A stretch of 32,233 nucleotides of DNA from a virus, in the IMG/VR virus record IMGVR_UViG_3300025759_000396, positions 1 through 32,233 of that record. The stretch is one strand, 5' to 3'. The position numbers were made by a program, and so were the translations under genes. Below, piece after piece: positions 1 to 8,066 of the stretch. The notes beneath the pieces are model-generated. The model was not told where the DNA came from. It did not search any database and saw only the letters and a list, made by a program, of their open reading frames with translations. Every line of letters begins with the position of its first letter. The stretch's first letter is position 1.

Positions 1-2975
1 CCGCTGGTAATGTTGGCATAGGCACAAATTCACCTTTACAACCTCTGCACATTGAATCAAATAATAATAATTCTGATGCATCTGTTATTATAAAAAATAA
101 TAATGTTGATGGTACTTGTGGTATAGCGTTTCGTAGTGGTACTGCTAATAATATTACTATAGGTATAGAAAAAATTGGAAGCAATTTTGCAATGAATACT
201 GGAGTTGGTTTAGGTAGTGGGTATAGAATGCTTACAGTTACTCCAAGTGGATCTGTTGGCATCGGTACATCTTCGCCAGTATATGGTCTTGATGTAAGAA
301 AAACTGGCTACTTTGCAACTGCATCATCTTCTAATCAACTTACATTAGGAGATACAACAAACGGAACTATATCATCATTTAATACGACAAATAATGCTTT
401 ATCGTTTAAATATAATGGTAGTGCTACTGGTATGACACTTACAAGCACTGGTCTTGGTATAGGTACAACATCTCCTAGTGCAAAACTTCATGTTGCTGGT
501 GAAATATTAACTACTGGTAATTTTACTGTACAAAAATCATTTCCCGATATTGCTTTAAGAGCAAATAATGAACAACGCTTAAACTTTATGGATAATGGGG
601 GTGCAATACAAAGCGGTATAAAAAATAACTCTGGGACTATGAAATTTTATGGTAACAGTAGTAGTAGTTCTTTTAGATTAATCCTCGATTCAAACTCTCG
701 CATTAGTCTATCTAATAATGATAGTGGTACATCAAATACAGTATTTGGAAAAAGCATAGGTACAATAGATGCTGGTACAAATTATAATACATTTTTTGGA
801 GAAGGTATAGTTGCTGGTGGTACATTAGATAATGCATCAGAAAATACTGGATTAGGTTGGTATTCATTAAGAAATTTAACGACTGGAGATGGGAATACAG
901 CAGTTGGCTCTACTGCTATGGAAATGAACACTACTGGTGGTAGTAATGTAGCTATAGGAAAAATATCAGGAAGGTATAATCAAACTGGTTCATCAAATGT
1001 TTCTGTAGGCTATGGTGCTTTACGAGGAAATAGTGGTAATTCGCATAGTAATAATACTGCTTTAGGTGCTTACGCTTTATCTGAAACAACAACTGGCTCT
1101 AACAATGTTGCAATTGGTAGTCAATCGATGCTCTCAGCAACTATTTCTGCTGGTTCTACGGCAGTAGGTGCTTACTCAGCTAATAAACTCACAAGCGGTG
1201 GAGCAAATACATCTTTAGGAAATACAAGTTTATATAATAATCAAACTGGTACTAACAATGTAGCAGTAGGTTATGAAAGTATGGTTGGTGGTAGTGGTAG
1301 TTCTCATTCTAACAATACTGCTGTAGGTTATCAAAGTTTAAGAGCAATTACAACTGGAAGTTACAATGTTGCTGTGGGTATTTACGCTGGGTATCAACTA
1401 ACCGATGGCACAAAAAATACTTTACTGGGTGCAAGTGCTGGTGAAAATTTAAGTACAAATACTAATTTTAATGTTTTTGTAGGATATCAGGCAGGAGAAC
1501 ACGCAGATGGTGCAGGTACACCAGCTACGAATAATTCTTACGTTGGAACTATGGCTGGTAGGTATTTAGACGATGGTCAGAAAAATGTTGCCGTTGGATA
1601 TCATGCTTTGTATAGTAATTCAGCGGAAGGCAATAATGCTTCTCAAAATGTAGGAATTGGACAAGAATCTTTATATTCAATTACTGACGGAGATAACAAT
1701 GTAGCAATAGGATATCAATCAGGAGATAGCATCACTACTGGCTCTAGCAATGTAGCGATAGGGCTTAAGGCATTAACTACTGCAACTACTGCAAGTTCAA
1801 ATGTTGCTATTGGTGTTAATGCAATGGAAAGTATTCCATCAGGTGTAGCATTATCAAACTCAATAGCAATAGGCTATGAGGCTTTTAAAGGTTCAGGATC
1901 TACTACTACTGGTGCAAATGGTACAATTTCAATCGGCTATCAATCTCTTAAATCTTTAACATCAGGTGCTGGAAATACTGCTATAGGTTATCAGGCTGGA
2001 ACGGCATTAACAGATTGTAATCATAATACTATACTTGGTTATCAGGCTTTTAAATCAGCGGATGATGGTGAACATAACAATGTTGTAATTGGAAGTGGTG
2101 CAGGTTATTTAATTAACAATAGTTCTTCTGATAGTAGTGTATTAATTGGAAATAGTGCAGGTGCTGGTGGAACTGGTAAGATAGATAGGTGTGTTGCTAT
2201 TGGTTTTCAAGCAATGGATGGTACTGGTTCAATTGATGCTCAACAAAATATTTTTATAGGAGATAATGCAGGTGGTGGTACTTGGACTGGTTCAGCTTGT
2301 AACTCAAATGTAGCCATAGGTTCTACTGCTATGAGTGGAGCAATGAATGGAGCTTTAGGAAATACCGCTTTAGGACACGATACATTAAAAGCTGTTACAA
2401 CTGGTGACCATAATACTGCTTTAGGACATGGTAGTGGCGATTTAATTACTATCGGAGTAAGAAATACACTCGTAGGTAGAAGTTCAGGAGATGTTTTAGT
2501 TGCTGGGGAGGATAATACAATTGTAGGTCATGATGCCGATGCAAGTGGAAGTAGCGGAACTCATCAAATAGTAATTGGTAGTGGAGCAACTGGCGTTGGA
2601 GATAATACTGCTATTATTGGTGGTTCTAATGTAACAGATGTTTATATGGGTGATAATGGTTCTACTTGGAGTACAACATCTGATGGTAGATTAAAAGAAA
2701 ATGTTGAAGATTGGAATGTAGGTTTAGATGCAATAAACAATCTAAGAATTGTATCATATAACTTTAAAAAAGACAATCCATATAAATATAATTCCGATAA
2801 AAAACGACAAGGAATTATTGCTCAAGAAGCACAAAAAGTTTTGCCTGAAATGATTAAAGATAATGGTGAATGGTTATCAGCTAATCAAGAACCAATGATT
2901 TGGGCATTAGTAAATGCGGTGCAGGAACTAAGCACCGAAGTAAATGAACTTAAACAACAACTCAAGGATAAATAA
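1..2975 (+). CDS. Tail fibre/spike, C-terminal part, with Peptidase_S74 chaperone domain (5' truncated)
   Basis: The frame is open from the first base, so the N-terminus lies outside the window (or at its other end). It begins with fibre motifs of the form VGIGTSSP, followed by several hundred residues of degenerate repeats such as NVAIGYQS and TTGSNNVA, which resemble the YadA-type trimeric left-handed beta-roll of adhesin heads. The last ~100 residues are an intramolecular chaperone of the endosialidase type (Peptidase_S74). The motif SDGRLKEN starts at 2679; the Ser there is the expected self-cleavage residue, with the conserved GIIAQE and a terminal coiled coil (ELSTEVNELKQQL) after it. 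The role is a trimeric host-binding fibre whose chaperone folds it and is then cut off. The frame matches the partial gene at 31291, with which it would form a protein of about 1305 residues. Confidence 0.9.
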   Translation, partial: AGNVGIGTNSPLQPLHIESNNNNSDASVIIKNNNVDGTCGIAFRSGTANNITIGIEKIGSNFAMNTGVGLGSGYRMLTVTPSGSVGIGTSSPVYGLDVRKTGYFATASSSNQLTLGDTTNGTISSFNTTNNALSFKYNGSATGMTLTSTGLGIGTTSPSAKLHVAGEILTTGNFTVQKSFPDIALRANNEQRLNFMDNGGAIQSGIKNNSGTMKFYGNSSSSSFRLILDSNSRISLSNNDSGTSNTVFGKSIGTIDAGTNYNTFFGEGIVAGGTLDNASENTGLGWYSLRNLTTGDGNTAVGSTAMEMNTTGGSNVAIGKISGRYNQTGSSNVSVGYGALRGNSGNSHSNNTALGAYALSETTTGSNNVAIGSQSMLSATISAGSTAVGAYSANKLTSGGANTSLGNTSLYNNQTGTNNVAVGYESMVGGSGSSHSNNTAVGYQSLRAITTGSYNVAVGIYAGYQLTDGTKNTLLGASAGENLSTNTNFNVFVGYQAGEHADGAGTPATNNSYVGTMAGRYLDDGQKNVAVGYHALYSNSAEGNNASQNVGIGQESLYSITDGDNNVAIGYQSGDSITTGSSNVAIGLKALTTATTASSNVAIGVNAMESIPSGVALSNSIAIGYEAFKGSGSTTTGANGTISIGYQSLKSLTSGAGNTAIGYQAGTALTDCNHNTILGYQAFKSADDGEHNNVVIGSGAGYLINNSSSDSSVLIGNSAGAGGTGKIDRCVAIGFQAMDGTGSIDAQQNIFIGDNAGGGTWTGSACNSNVAIGSTAMSGAMNGALGNTALGHDTLKAVTTGDHNTALGHGSGDLITIGVRNTLVGRSSGDVLVAGEDNTIVGHDADASGSSGTHQIVIGSGATGVGDNTAIIGGSNVTDVYMGDNGSTWSTTSDGRLKENVEDWNVGLDAINNLRIVSYNFKKDNPYKYNSDKKRQGIIAQEAQKVLPEMIKDNGEWLSANQEPMIWALVNAVQELSTEVNELKQQLKDK

Positions 2976-3298
2976 TGAAAAACTATAAAGCAATGAAATC
3001 TGCTAAAAGTTGGTCAGTAAAGAAAGCTAAGATTGTTGATTCTCCAGCGGTTTCTGAAGTCCAAGATGATGACGGAAACGTAGTAAGAGAAGCACAAGCA
3101 GAGCTTTCTCACGATGAACTACAATTAGTAAAAAAACAATGGGATGCTAATAGCGGTAAAGCACTAGATGACTCAGTTCAATCATTTAGCTTAGACCAAG
3201 TAGCTAGAGAAATTCAATCTTGTAAAGATAGAGCATCTGAAGCGCAAGCTGAACAAGCTGGTTGGGAAGAACTAGAAAAAGACCTTAAAGCACTTTAA
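2975..3298 (+). CDS. Hypothetical protein following the tail fibre
   Basis: This is a 107-residue, charged, soluble protein with no membrane segment or signal peptide. It starts within the fibre stop codon (TAATG), so it is translationally coupled to the fibre gene. The middle is acidic (VQDDDGN) and the C-terminal third is predicted helical and rich in Glu, Gln and Ala. I do not recognise the family. Position suggests a fibre accessory or assembly factor, but the sequence alone does not show that. Confidence 0.75.
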   Translation: MKNYKAMKSAKSWSVKKAKIVDSPAVSEVQDDDGNVVREAQAELSHDELQLVKKQWDANSGKALDDSVQSFSLDQVAREIQSCKDRASEAQAEQAGWEELEKDLKAL

Positions 3299-3322
3299 TC
3301 AATAACCAAATAGGAGTCAATC

Positions 3323-3547
3323 GTGGCTAAAAAAGAAAAAAACGAGCCTCAAAAGTTGAACCTATTCGACAAAGAATATTTGTTGGATGACCTAACGGAT
3401 GAGCAAAAAGCAATGGTAAATCATATCGCAGATCTAGAAAATAAAATATCTGGAACTGCTTTTAATCTAGATCAACTTAATGTTGGAAAAGAAGCATTTA
3501 TCAATCGTTTAAAAGAATCCTTGGAAGAGGAGTCTGAGGAAGAATAA
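3323..3547 (+). CDS. Small acidic helical hypothetical protein
   Basis: This 74-residue protein starts with GTG at 3323, supported by an AGGAG ribosome binding site about 7 bases upstream. It is highly charged, with an acidic tail (LEEESEEE) and a likely amphipathic helix around residues 25-60 (DEQKAMVNHIADLENKI). It resembles short chaperone-like or coiled-coil phage proteins. Function is unknown. It overlaps the next gene by TAATG. Confidence 0.7.
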   Translation: MAKKEKNEPQKLNLFDKEYLLDDLTDEQKAMVNHIADLENKISGTAFNLDQLNVGKEAFINRLKESLEEESEEE

Positions 3548-3831
3548 TGCTTGTTCGTAGATGCGCTCAAGGTCATAAGGTTTATATATTTAAACCGAGA
3601 ACAAATGAAAACGCTACCTACACTTTTAGTGAAGATGAATCGGTTTCATTTGATGCGCAGAACAAGTCTTATATTGTGACAAGTGATGGGGCGGTGGTTA
3701 AAAGAACTGATTCTTGGATTACCGCTCAATCCAGTTACGATGTAGAATGTAAAAAACATCATAGTGATACTACTGGTAAAATTAAAGTTGGTATTCATAC
3801 GCTTATAAACGGAGTGGCTACAGAATTATAA
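3547..3831 (+). CDS. Hypothetical 94-residue protein
   Basis: The start overlaps the preceding stop (TAATG). The protein looks beta-rich with no membrane segment. Two cysteines are present: C6 in RRCAQGHKV and one in VECKKHH, and the C/H spacing hints at a possible metal site, though this is weak. I do not recognise the family. It lies between the fibre-associated genes and the lysis block. Confidence 0.65.
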   Translation: MLVRRCAQGHKVYIFKPRTNENATYTFSEDESVSFDAQNKSYIVTSDGAVVKRTDSWITAQSSYDVECKKHHSDTTGKIKVGIHTLINGVATEL

Positions 3832-3947
3832 TGAAAAAAGATTATACGGATTTAATGAAAGTAATAATATTTGTTTCAATATTTTTTCTATCTTTTATTT
3901 TATTGGCTTGTGATTCTGGTTGGAGCGTAGTTGGTTATGAGGTATGA
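3831..3947 (+). CDS. Micro-lipoprotein (38 residues) with lipobox
   Basis: The start codon is in the preceding stop context (TTATAATG). The precursor has a short charged N-terminus (MKKDYTDLMK), a hydrophobic stretch (VIIFVSIFFLSFILLA) and a lipobox LLAC with the cysteine at residue 27. Signal peptidase II cleavage would leave a lipidated peptide of only 12 residues. Position directly upstream of membrane/coiled-coil proteins and the endolysin suggests an outer-membrane lysis factor, for example a very short Rz1-type o-spanin or something like a bacteriocin-release lipopeptide. Which of these is unresolved, since typical o-spanins are longer. The stop overlaps the next start (ATGA). Confidence 0.7.
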   Translation: MKKDYTDLMKVIIFVSIFFLSFILLACDSGWSVVGYEV

Positions 3948-4270
3948 GTAATGGCAAACCTAAAACGGCAAGGAGCTATCGTGGAACTATGGTCGATGAC
4001 AACGCTATTATATCTATTAACATTAAGTGGCTTATTCAGGCAGTTGTGGTTATCGCTGGACTTGTTTATTCGTACTTACAAATTGAAAATAGAATTAAAG
4101 AGCTTGAGCGAAGAGTGGAACTTGCTGATAATGAAATTGAAGAGCTTGTCAGTAAGCATATAGCGGAAGAAGAAGCAAAGATTGCTCAAATGGAAAAAGA
4201 GATCGAATGGTATTCAAAGGAATTAAATTTAAACCCTTTAAGCTGGGGAAAGAAAAAAAGAAAAAAATAA
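3944..4270 (+). CDS. Single-TM coiled-coil protein, possible i-spanin-like lysis protein; carries -1 slippery sites
   Basis: This 108-residue protein has a short cytoplasmic N-terminus, one membrane segment at about residues 29-45 and a long charged coiled coil (residues 46-90), ending in a Lys-rich tail. That topology matches an inner-membrane spanin. The preceding micro-lipoprotein and the downstream endolysin support a lysis role. The start ATG overlaps the lipoprotein stop. Near the 3' end the in-phase heptamers GGGAAAG (4246) and AAAAAAA (4261, directly before TAA) could send ribosomes into the -1 frame, giving a ~141-residue product that ends at 4368. It could instead be an unrelated membrane anchor. 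Confidence 0.7.
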   Translation: MSNGKPKTARSYRGTMVDDNAIISINIKWLIQAVVVIAGLVYSYLQIENRIKELERRVELADNEIEELVSKHIAEEEAKIAQMEKEIEWYSKELNLNPLSWGKKKRKK

Positions 4271-4368
4271 ACCCCATCGAATGGTGGAAAGAAGATATTT
4301 GGATTGAATTAGATGATATTGAACATAATTATTTTATTAACAAAGAACTACGAAGAGTGCGAGGATGA
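4207..4368 (+). CDS. Overlapping -1-frame ORF (53 codons), separate gene or frameshift extension
   Basis: This ORF lies in the -1 frame relative to the gene at 3944 and overlaps its last 64 bases. It can start independently at ATG 4207, though the upstream GAGAT is a weak ribosome binding site, or be entered by slippage at 4246-4267. The extension beyond the 0-frame stop encodes Trp-rich acidic sequence (INPIEWWKEDIWIELDD) that looks like real coding sequence and fills the gap up to the next gene at 4372. No function is recognised. If expressed by frameshifting, it would add 38 residues to the membrane/coiled-coil protein. Confidence 0.6.
   Translation: MVFKGIKFKPFKLGKEKKKKINPIEWWKEDIWIELDDIEHNYFINKELRRVRG
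4246..4267 (+). promoter_or_regulatory. Candidate -1 ribosomal slippery sites (GGGAAAG and AAAAAAA)
   Basis: G GGA AAG at 4246-4252 is in the X XXY YYZ phase of the 3944 frame and is the same heptamer used by phage lambda G/T. A second heptamer, A AAA AAA (4261-4267), ends immediately before the TAA stop at 4268. Both lead into the open -1 frame that ends at 4368. Confidence 0.5.
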
Positions 4369-4371
4369 AGA

Positions 4372-4689
4372 ATGGACTTTCTAGCAATTTACAGCGAAGC
4401 GGGTATGATCGGTGTCGTAGGGGCTTTGTTAGTGTATGTCGTTTACTCTATGAACAAAAGGGGAAGTACACAAGCAGAGGCTTTACAAGATCTAAAGACG
4501 GAGAACAGAGGACAAAGTGAAACCCTTGAGAACATGGAAGGTATGGTCATTAAACTTATTAACCGCTGGAATCAGACTGACGACAGGATGGACAGAAAAT
4601 TTGATTCACTTACGAAGGAAATTAATGATTTGGACAATCAAGTATCGGAGATAAAGGGCATAATAAGTAGATTGAATGGAAAACACTAA
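4372..4689 (+). CDS. Putative holin-like protein (one TM segment plus coiled coil)
   Basis: This 105-residue protein has a short N-terminus, one hydrophobic segment at about residues 10-27 (AGMIGVVGALLVYVVYSM) and a long polar coiled coil to the C-terminus. The arrangement recalls BhlA/UviB-type holins. It is preceded by a GAGG ribosome binding site and followed by a TAATG overlap. The setting of adjacent small membrane proteins and the M15 endolysin at 5155 supports a role in inner-membrane permeabilisation. Assignment is by topology and position only. Confidence 0.6.
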   Translation: MDFLAIYSEAGMIGVVGALLVYVVYSMNKRGSTQAEALQDLKTENRGQSETLENMEGMVIKLINRWNQTDDRMDRKFDSLTKEINDLDNQVSEIKGIISRLNGKH

Positions 4690-4925
4690 TGAAGTTAAAT
4701 ACTAATATATCTATAGAAAATATTGTAACAATAATAGCTCTTATTTGCTCCGTAACGCTTGCATTTGGGTTTATGCAATACGATATAGACCTAATTAAAA
4801 AAGAACTCGATTTAAAGGCAAATAAACGCCAAATTGTAGCTGATAGACAATTAATCGAATACAAGCTAGATGTAATTATAGAGGATATAGAAGAAATAAA
4901 ACAAACGCTAAAGGAGAATAAATAA
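4689..4925 (+). CDS. Small membrane-anchored coiled-coil protein, lysis region
   Basis: This 78-residue protein has a membrane segment at about residues 11-29 (NIVTIIALICSVTLAFGFM) followed by a charged helix to the end. It has the same plan as its upstream neighbours, giving three consecutive single-pass coiled-coil proteins. The stop and start codons overlap on both sides (TAATG). It may be a second holin-like or spanin-like component; the sequence does not decide which. Confidence 0.6.
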   Translation: MKLNTNISIENIVTIIALICSVTLAFGFMQYDIDLIKKELDLKANKRQIVADRQLIEYKLDVIIEDIEEIKQTLKENK

Positions 4926-5152
4926 TGGATTTAAAATTAATTATGTTAAAAGTTGCCGAGCAACAAGCTGACGCTTTTAAAGATAAAGCGGTAGCATGGG
5001 TTCAATCTGATGAATTTCAGGAAGAATTAGCAAGTAAGATTAACGCTAAAATTGACATACCATTTGTCGCAGAAGATAAAGAACAAATATTTTTTGAAAA
5101 ATGCGTAGATCTAGTTGCCGATATTGTTGAAGGATTATTTAAAGGAAAATAA
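4925..5152 (+). CDS. Hypothetical 75-residue protein upstream of endolysin
   Basis: This is a helical, acidic protein without a membrane segment; it contains AFKDKAVAWVQSDEFQEELASKI and a second helix VDLVADIVEGLFKGK. It starts in the preceding stop codon and has a GGAG ribosome binding site in the upstream gene. It is probably co-translated with the lysis genes. The family is not recognised. Confidence 0.65.
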   Translation: MDLKLIMLKVAEQQADAFKDKAVAWVQSDEFQEELASKINAKIDIPFVAEDKEQIFFEKCVDLVADIVEGLFKGK

Positions 5153-5154
5153 AA

Positions 5155-5589
5155 ATGCCCAGACTTGGTCGAAGAAGTATGAAAAGACTGAAGGGTGTAG
5201 ATCCTAGACTGGTATCAGTTTTACAAAAAGTGGTGAAGTATTTCGATATTACAGTCATAGAAGGATTACGCAGTCAGGAAAGACAAAACGAATTGTTGGC
5301 GCAAGGAAAATCTAAGACCAAGTTTGGCAAACATTGTAAAGGATTAGCGGTTGATATTGCTCCCTATAATTATAAAACCCGAAAAATAGATTGGAATAAC
5401 AGAGACGATTGGCATTATTTAGGCGGTTTTGTTTTAGGGGTTTCCGCTATGATGGGTGTAAATATTCGCTGGGGCGGTGATTGGTCATCTCCTAGTCTTG
5501 ATAAAAACGTTATGAAAGGTACTGAAGTGAGAACTACAAAAGATAATGGATTTGATGATTTATTACATTTTGAGTTAATAGATGAGTAA
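5155..5589 (+). CDS. Endolysin, M15-family L-alanyl-D-glutamate / D-Ala-D-Ala peptidase
   Basis: This 144-residue protein matches the compact Peptidase_M15 (VanY-like) endolysins that cut peptidoglycan stem peptides. The zinc-ligand motif KHCKGLAVD places H60 and D67, and the C-terminal LLHFEL provides the third ligand H138. The N-terminal half contains the family's IEGLRSQERQNELLAQG. There is no signal peptide, so export would depend on the neighbouring holin-like proteins. ATG follows the upstream stop by two bases with AGGAAA as ribosome binding site. The stop region overlaps the next gene's start (GATGAGTAA). Confidence 0.88.
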   Translation: MPRLGRRSMKRLKGVDPRLVSVLQKVVKYFDITVIEGLRSQERQNELLAQGKSKTKFGKHCKGLAVDIAPYNYKTRKIDWNNRDDWHYLGGFVLGVSAMMGVNIRWGGDWSSPSLDKNVMKGTEVRTTKDNGFDDLLHFELIDE

Positions 5590-6658
5590 ACAACCTAATG
5601 GAATCACTAAAAAAAGAGCTAAAGATGCCGAAGGTAATTTTGTTGGGTGTCCTAAATGTAATACAGATGCTATCAGAAAAGATGGTTGGCAGTACTGGAA
5701 AAATAATAGAAAAAGACAACGCTGGATGTGTTCAGATTGCGGGCATAAAACTTTGAATCCAATAATATTAGAAAAAAGTCAATTTAGTGTTCAAGACCTA
5801 CCGATTGAGGAAATGAATATTGATGACATAATTGAATATCGTAAAAAAAGATATGTACAAAAATATGAAGCGTATAAACAAAGACAATTAATCGATATTA
5901 AAATAAACGTAAATGGAATTGTTGGAATATGTCATTTTGGAGATCCACATGTAGATGATGACGGAACTAATTTGGCTGAGATCTATTCTTTATGCGATAT
6001 GATAAGAGAAACAGAAGGAATGTTTGCAGGTAATTTAGGAGATGTACAAAACAACTGGGTTGGTAGATTAAAAGCCTTACATGGTCAACAATCTACTACT
6101 GCGAAAGAGTCTTGGATGATTACTGAGCATTTTTTAAATAGCGTTAATTGGCTATATTTAATTGCGGGTAATCACGATGTTTGGTCTGGAGATGGTGATC
6201 CACTAGATTTTATTATGAGAGATAAAAACGCTTTATATAAACAACATGGAGCTAGAATGAACTTGAGGTTTCCAAATGGAAAGTGTGTAAGGGTGAACGC
6301 TAGACATCAGTTCAAAGGCAACTCCATGTGGAATACAGCTCACGCTATTAGTAGAGCGGTTCAAACTGGGTGGCGTGATCATATTTTAACCGCAGGGCAT
6401 ACTCACGTATCGGGTTATCAAGTTTTAAAAGATCCAGCTAGTGGTTTAATTAGTCATGCTATACAAGTAGCATCGTTTAAAAATATGGATGAATATGCTA
6501 ATAAATTAGGCTTAGATGATAAAAATATATTTAATGCTCCTGTAACAATAATAGATCCTAAATATGACGATGATGATAATAGATTAATTACAACTTTTTT
6601 TAATCCCTATGAAGCTGCGGATTATTTAACATTTAAGCGTAAAAGGTACAAATCATGA
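5582..6658 (+). CDS. Zinc-ribbon / calcineurin-like metallophosphoesterase fusion
   Basis: The 358-residue protein starts with a four-cysteine zinc ribbon (C23, C26, C50, C53) whose intervening KDGWQYWKNNRKRQRW resembles the N-terminal ribbons of IS1/IS1595-type transposases, suggesting nucleic-acid binding. A helical linker follows, then a metallophosphoesterase core: GDPHVD (120-125), GNLGD (150-154), GNHD (196-199) and GHTH (272-275), the canonical binuclear metal motifs. The family includes nucleases, phosphodiesterases and protein phosphatases, so the substrate cannot be named. It sits between the endolysin and head-tail connector genes, overlapping both. That is an odd place for a DNA-processing enzyme. 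Confidence 0.85.
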   Translation: MSKQPNGITKKRAKDAEGNFVGCPKCNTDAIRKDGWQYWKNNRKRQRWMCSDCGHKTLNPIILEKSQFSVQDLPIEEMNIDDIIEYRKKRYVQKYEAYKQRQLIDIKINVNGIVGICHFGDPHVDDDGTNLAEIYSLCDMIRETEGMFAGNLGDVQNNWVGRLKALHGQQSTTAKESWMITEHFLNSVNWLYLIAGNHDVWSGDGDPLDFIMRDKNALYKQHGARMNLRFPNGKCVRVNARHQFKGNSMWNTAHAISRAVQTGWRDHILTAGHTHVSGYQVLKDPASGLISHAIQVASFKNMDEYANKLGLDDKNIFNAPVTIIDPKYDDDDNRLITTFFNPYEAADYLTFKRKRYKS

Positions 6659-7644
6659 GTACATACGAAACAAGCTATTGTAACACTACTACTGACTTGC
6701 TGTTTGTAGAGCCATATTTGGCTCAATACGATGGGAAAAGAGTTTTAACGAGTAATTGGGTAGCTAGTGGTGTAAGCCACCTATTTTACCTATATAATAG
6801 CGGTGATGTTAGCGGTCAATTATATTTAGATGGGCAAGAAATGACATCTACAACTAGCCAACCTAGTTCAAATAATGAATATCGTTATACCGCATCAACC
6901 GATCTATTAGAATTATATCAAAGCGGTGGAAGCCATTCCACATTAAACTCAAGTATGGTTGAAGCATCTACTGATTGGGCAACTTTAAAATCAGATGCAG
7001 TAAAAAGAGCAAGTGATTTTATTCGTTCATATCTTCCGTTTCCAATATATCCAAATAAAGGTGTAGGAACTCAAGATGCTACTGGATCAGATTATCCTGA
7101 AATTATAGTTAGATCTACAGCTATTATGGCGGTTGAATCTTTGGTAAGACCTTATGACCTAGAAAAAGCGGATCAAATAAAAAACCAAGCTATAAACGAT
7201 CAAGGCACTGGATATTTAGATATGCTAAGAACTGGTCAAGTTCATTTATATTCTAGTGAGAGCGAATATAAAAAACGTGGCATATTAAGAACTATTAGTC
7301 AAAACGCTAGTTCTACAGGCGGTATCGTAGATGTAAAAGGCACTCCAAGTTATTCTTGGGATAAAATAAAAATTATTATTACCGCTGGAGGCACTGTTCA
7401 AGAAGGAGTAGAAAATACCACTGTAAAATTTTCTAGCTTTATAGGAAATGAAAACGGATTAAAACTTGATGTTATGGCTAGTGATGAGATTGTAGATTGC
7501 TATTGGCAACTTGTAGGGCACTCTATGTACGTTAGATTTAGTGCTGGAGTTTATACGACTAATGATGAGTTTGAATTAGAAATAAGCGGAGTAACTGATC
7601 AAATGTTTACTCCTATTAAAAGAGTACAAATGACTAGAAAATAA
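6655..7644 (+). CDS. Head-tail connector/adaptor protein with extra beta domains
   Basis: The 329-residue protein begins with a beta-rich region (1-95). Residues ~105-205 are helical (DWATLKSDAVKRASDFIRSYL, ...IIVRSTAIMAVESL...), like the helical bundle of gp6-type head-tail adaptors. A third, beta-rich domain spans ~220-329 (TAGGTVQEGVEN, FELEISGVTD). It is the first gene of the connector/tail block and is coupled to the next gene by TAATG. Compared with typical adaptors of 100-180 residues it carries additional domains. Assignment rests on gene order and helical pattern. Confidence 0.65.
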   Translation: MSTYETSYCNTTTDLLFVEPYLAQYDGKRVLTSNWVASGVSHLFYLYNSGDVSGQLYLDGQEMTSTTSQPSSNNEYRYTASTDLLELYQSGGSHSTLNSSMVEASTDWATLKSDAVKRASDFIRSYLPFPIYPNKGVGTQDATGSDYPEIIVRSTAIMAVESLVRPYDLEKADQIKNQAINDQGTGYLDMLRTGQVHLYSSESEYKKRGILRTISQNASSTGGIVDVKGTPSYSWDKIKIIITAGGTVQEGVENTTVKFSSFIGNENGLKLDVMASDEIVDCYWQLVGHSMYVRFSAGVYTTNDEFELEISGVTDQMFTPIKRVQMTRK

Positions 7645-8066
7645 TGCCGACAGATTTTACAAATATATTATTTACAAATATTTTAAAACCATTAGCAACG
7701 TTAGTTAATAATGAATTTAAAATTCCAGTTTATTATGACGAACATCGGGGAAACTCTTCTTTCGTATTGACTCCGCAATCTGACGATCTAGTAACTCAAT
7801 TATCATACGGAACGCAACGTGAATATAATATAGAAATAAACTATCAATTAAAATTAGGCGGTAATTACAATAAAGATAGTATTAAGCAAGTAAGTAATAT
7901 TATGGAACGCTTGAAGAAACTTATAAACAGCAACACTATTTCTAATAATGGAAGTGAGTTTTTTGATGCTAATATTTCTAGTATAGAATATCAGCGTGAT
8001 GAAGAAGATGCTTCACTATTAAGAGGGGTAGCAACTTTTAATTGTCAAAACATAGAGGTGTTATAA
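7644..8066 (+). CDS. Probable tail terminator / tail completion protein
   Basis: This 140-residue alpha/beta protein contains a central IEINYQLKLGG strand, a helix SIKQVSNIMERLKKLI, and a C-terminal RGVATFNCQNIEVL strand, in the style of small phage tail-terminator/neck proteins. It lies between the head-tail adaptor and tail tube genes, the usual place for tail completion. ATG overlaps the previous stop and the next gene starts within its stop. Confidence 0.6.
   Translation: MPTDFTNILFTNILKPLATLVNNEFKIPVYYDEHRGNSSFVLTPQSDDLVTQLSYGTQREYNIEINYQLKLGGNYNKDSIKQVSNIMERLKKLINSNTISNNGSEFFDANISSIEYQRDEEDASLLRGVATFNCQNIEVL

Noticed and set aside
820-2640. Tandem DNA repeats or a CRISPR-like array in the fibre gene
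   Set aside because: The similarity is at protein level in diverged adhesin repeats; there are no identical DNA repeats with unique spacers.
3951-4163. Second + frame ORF overlapping the membrane/coiled-coil gene at 3944
   Set aside because: It lies entirely inside the 3944 gene in another frame; the 3944 product has clear TM/coiled-coil architecture and the TGA/ATG overlap with the lipoprotein gene.
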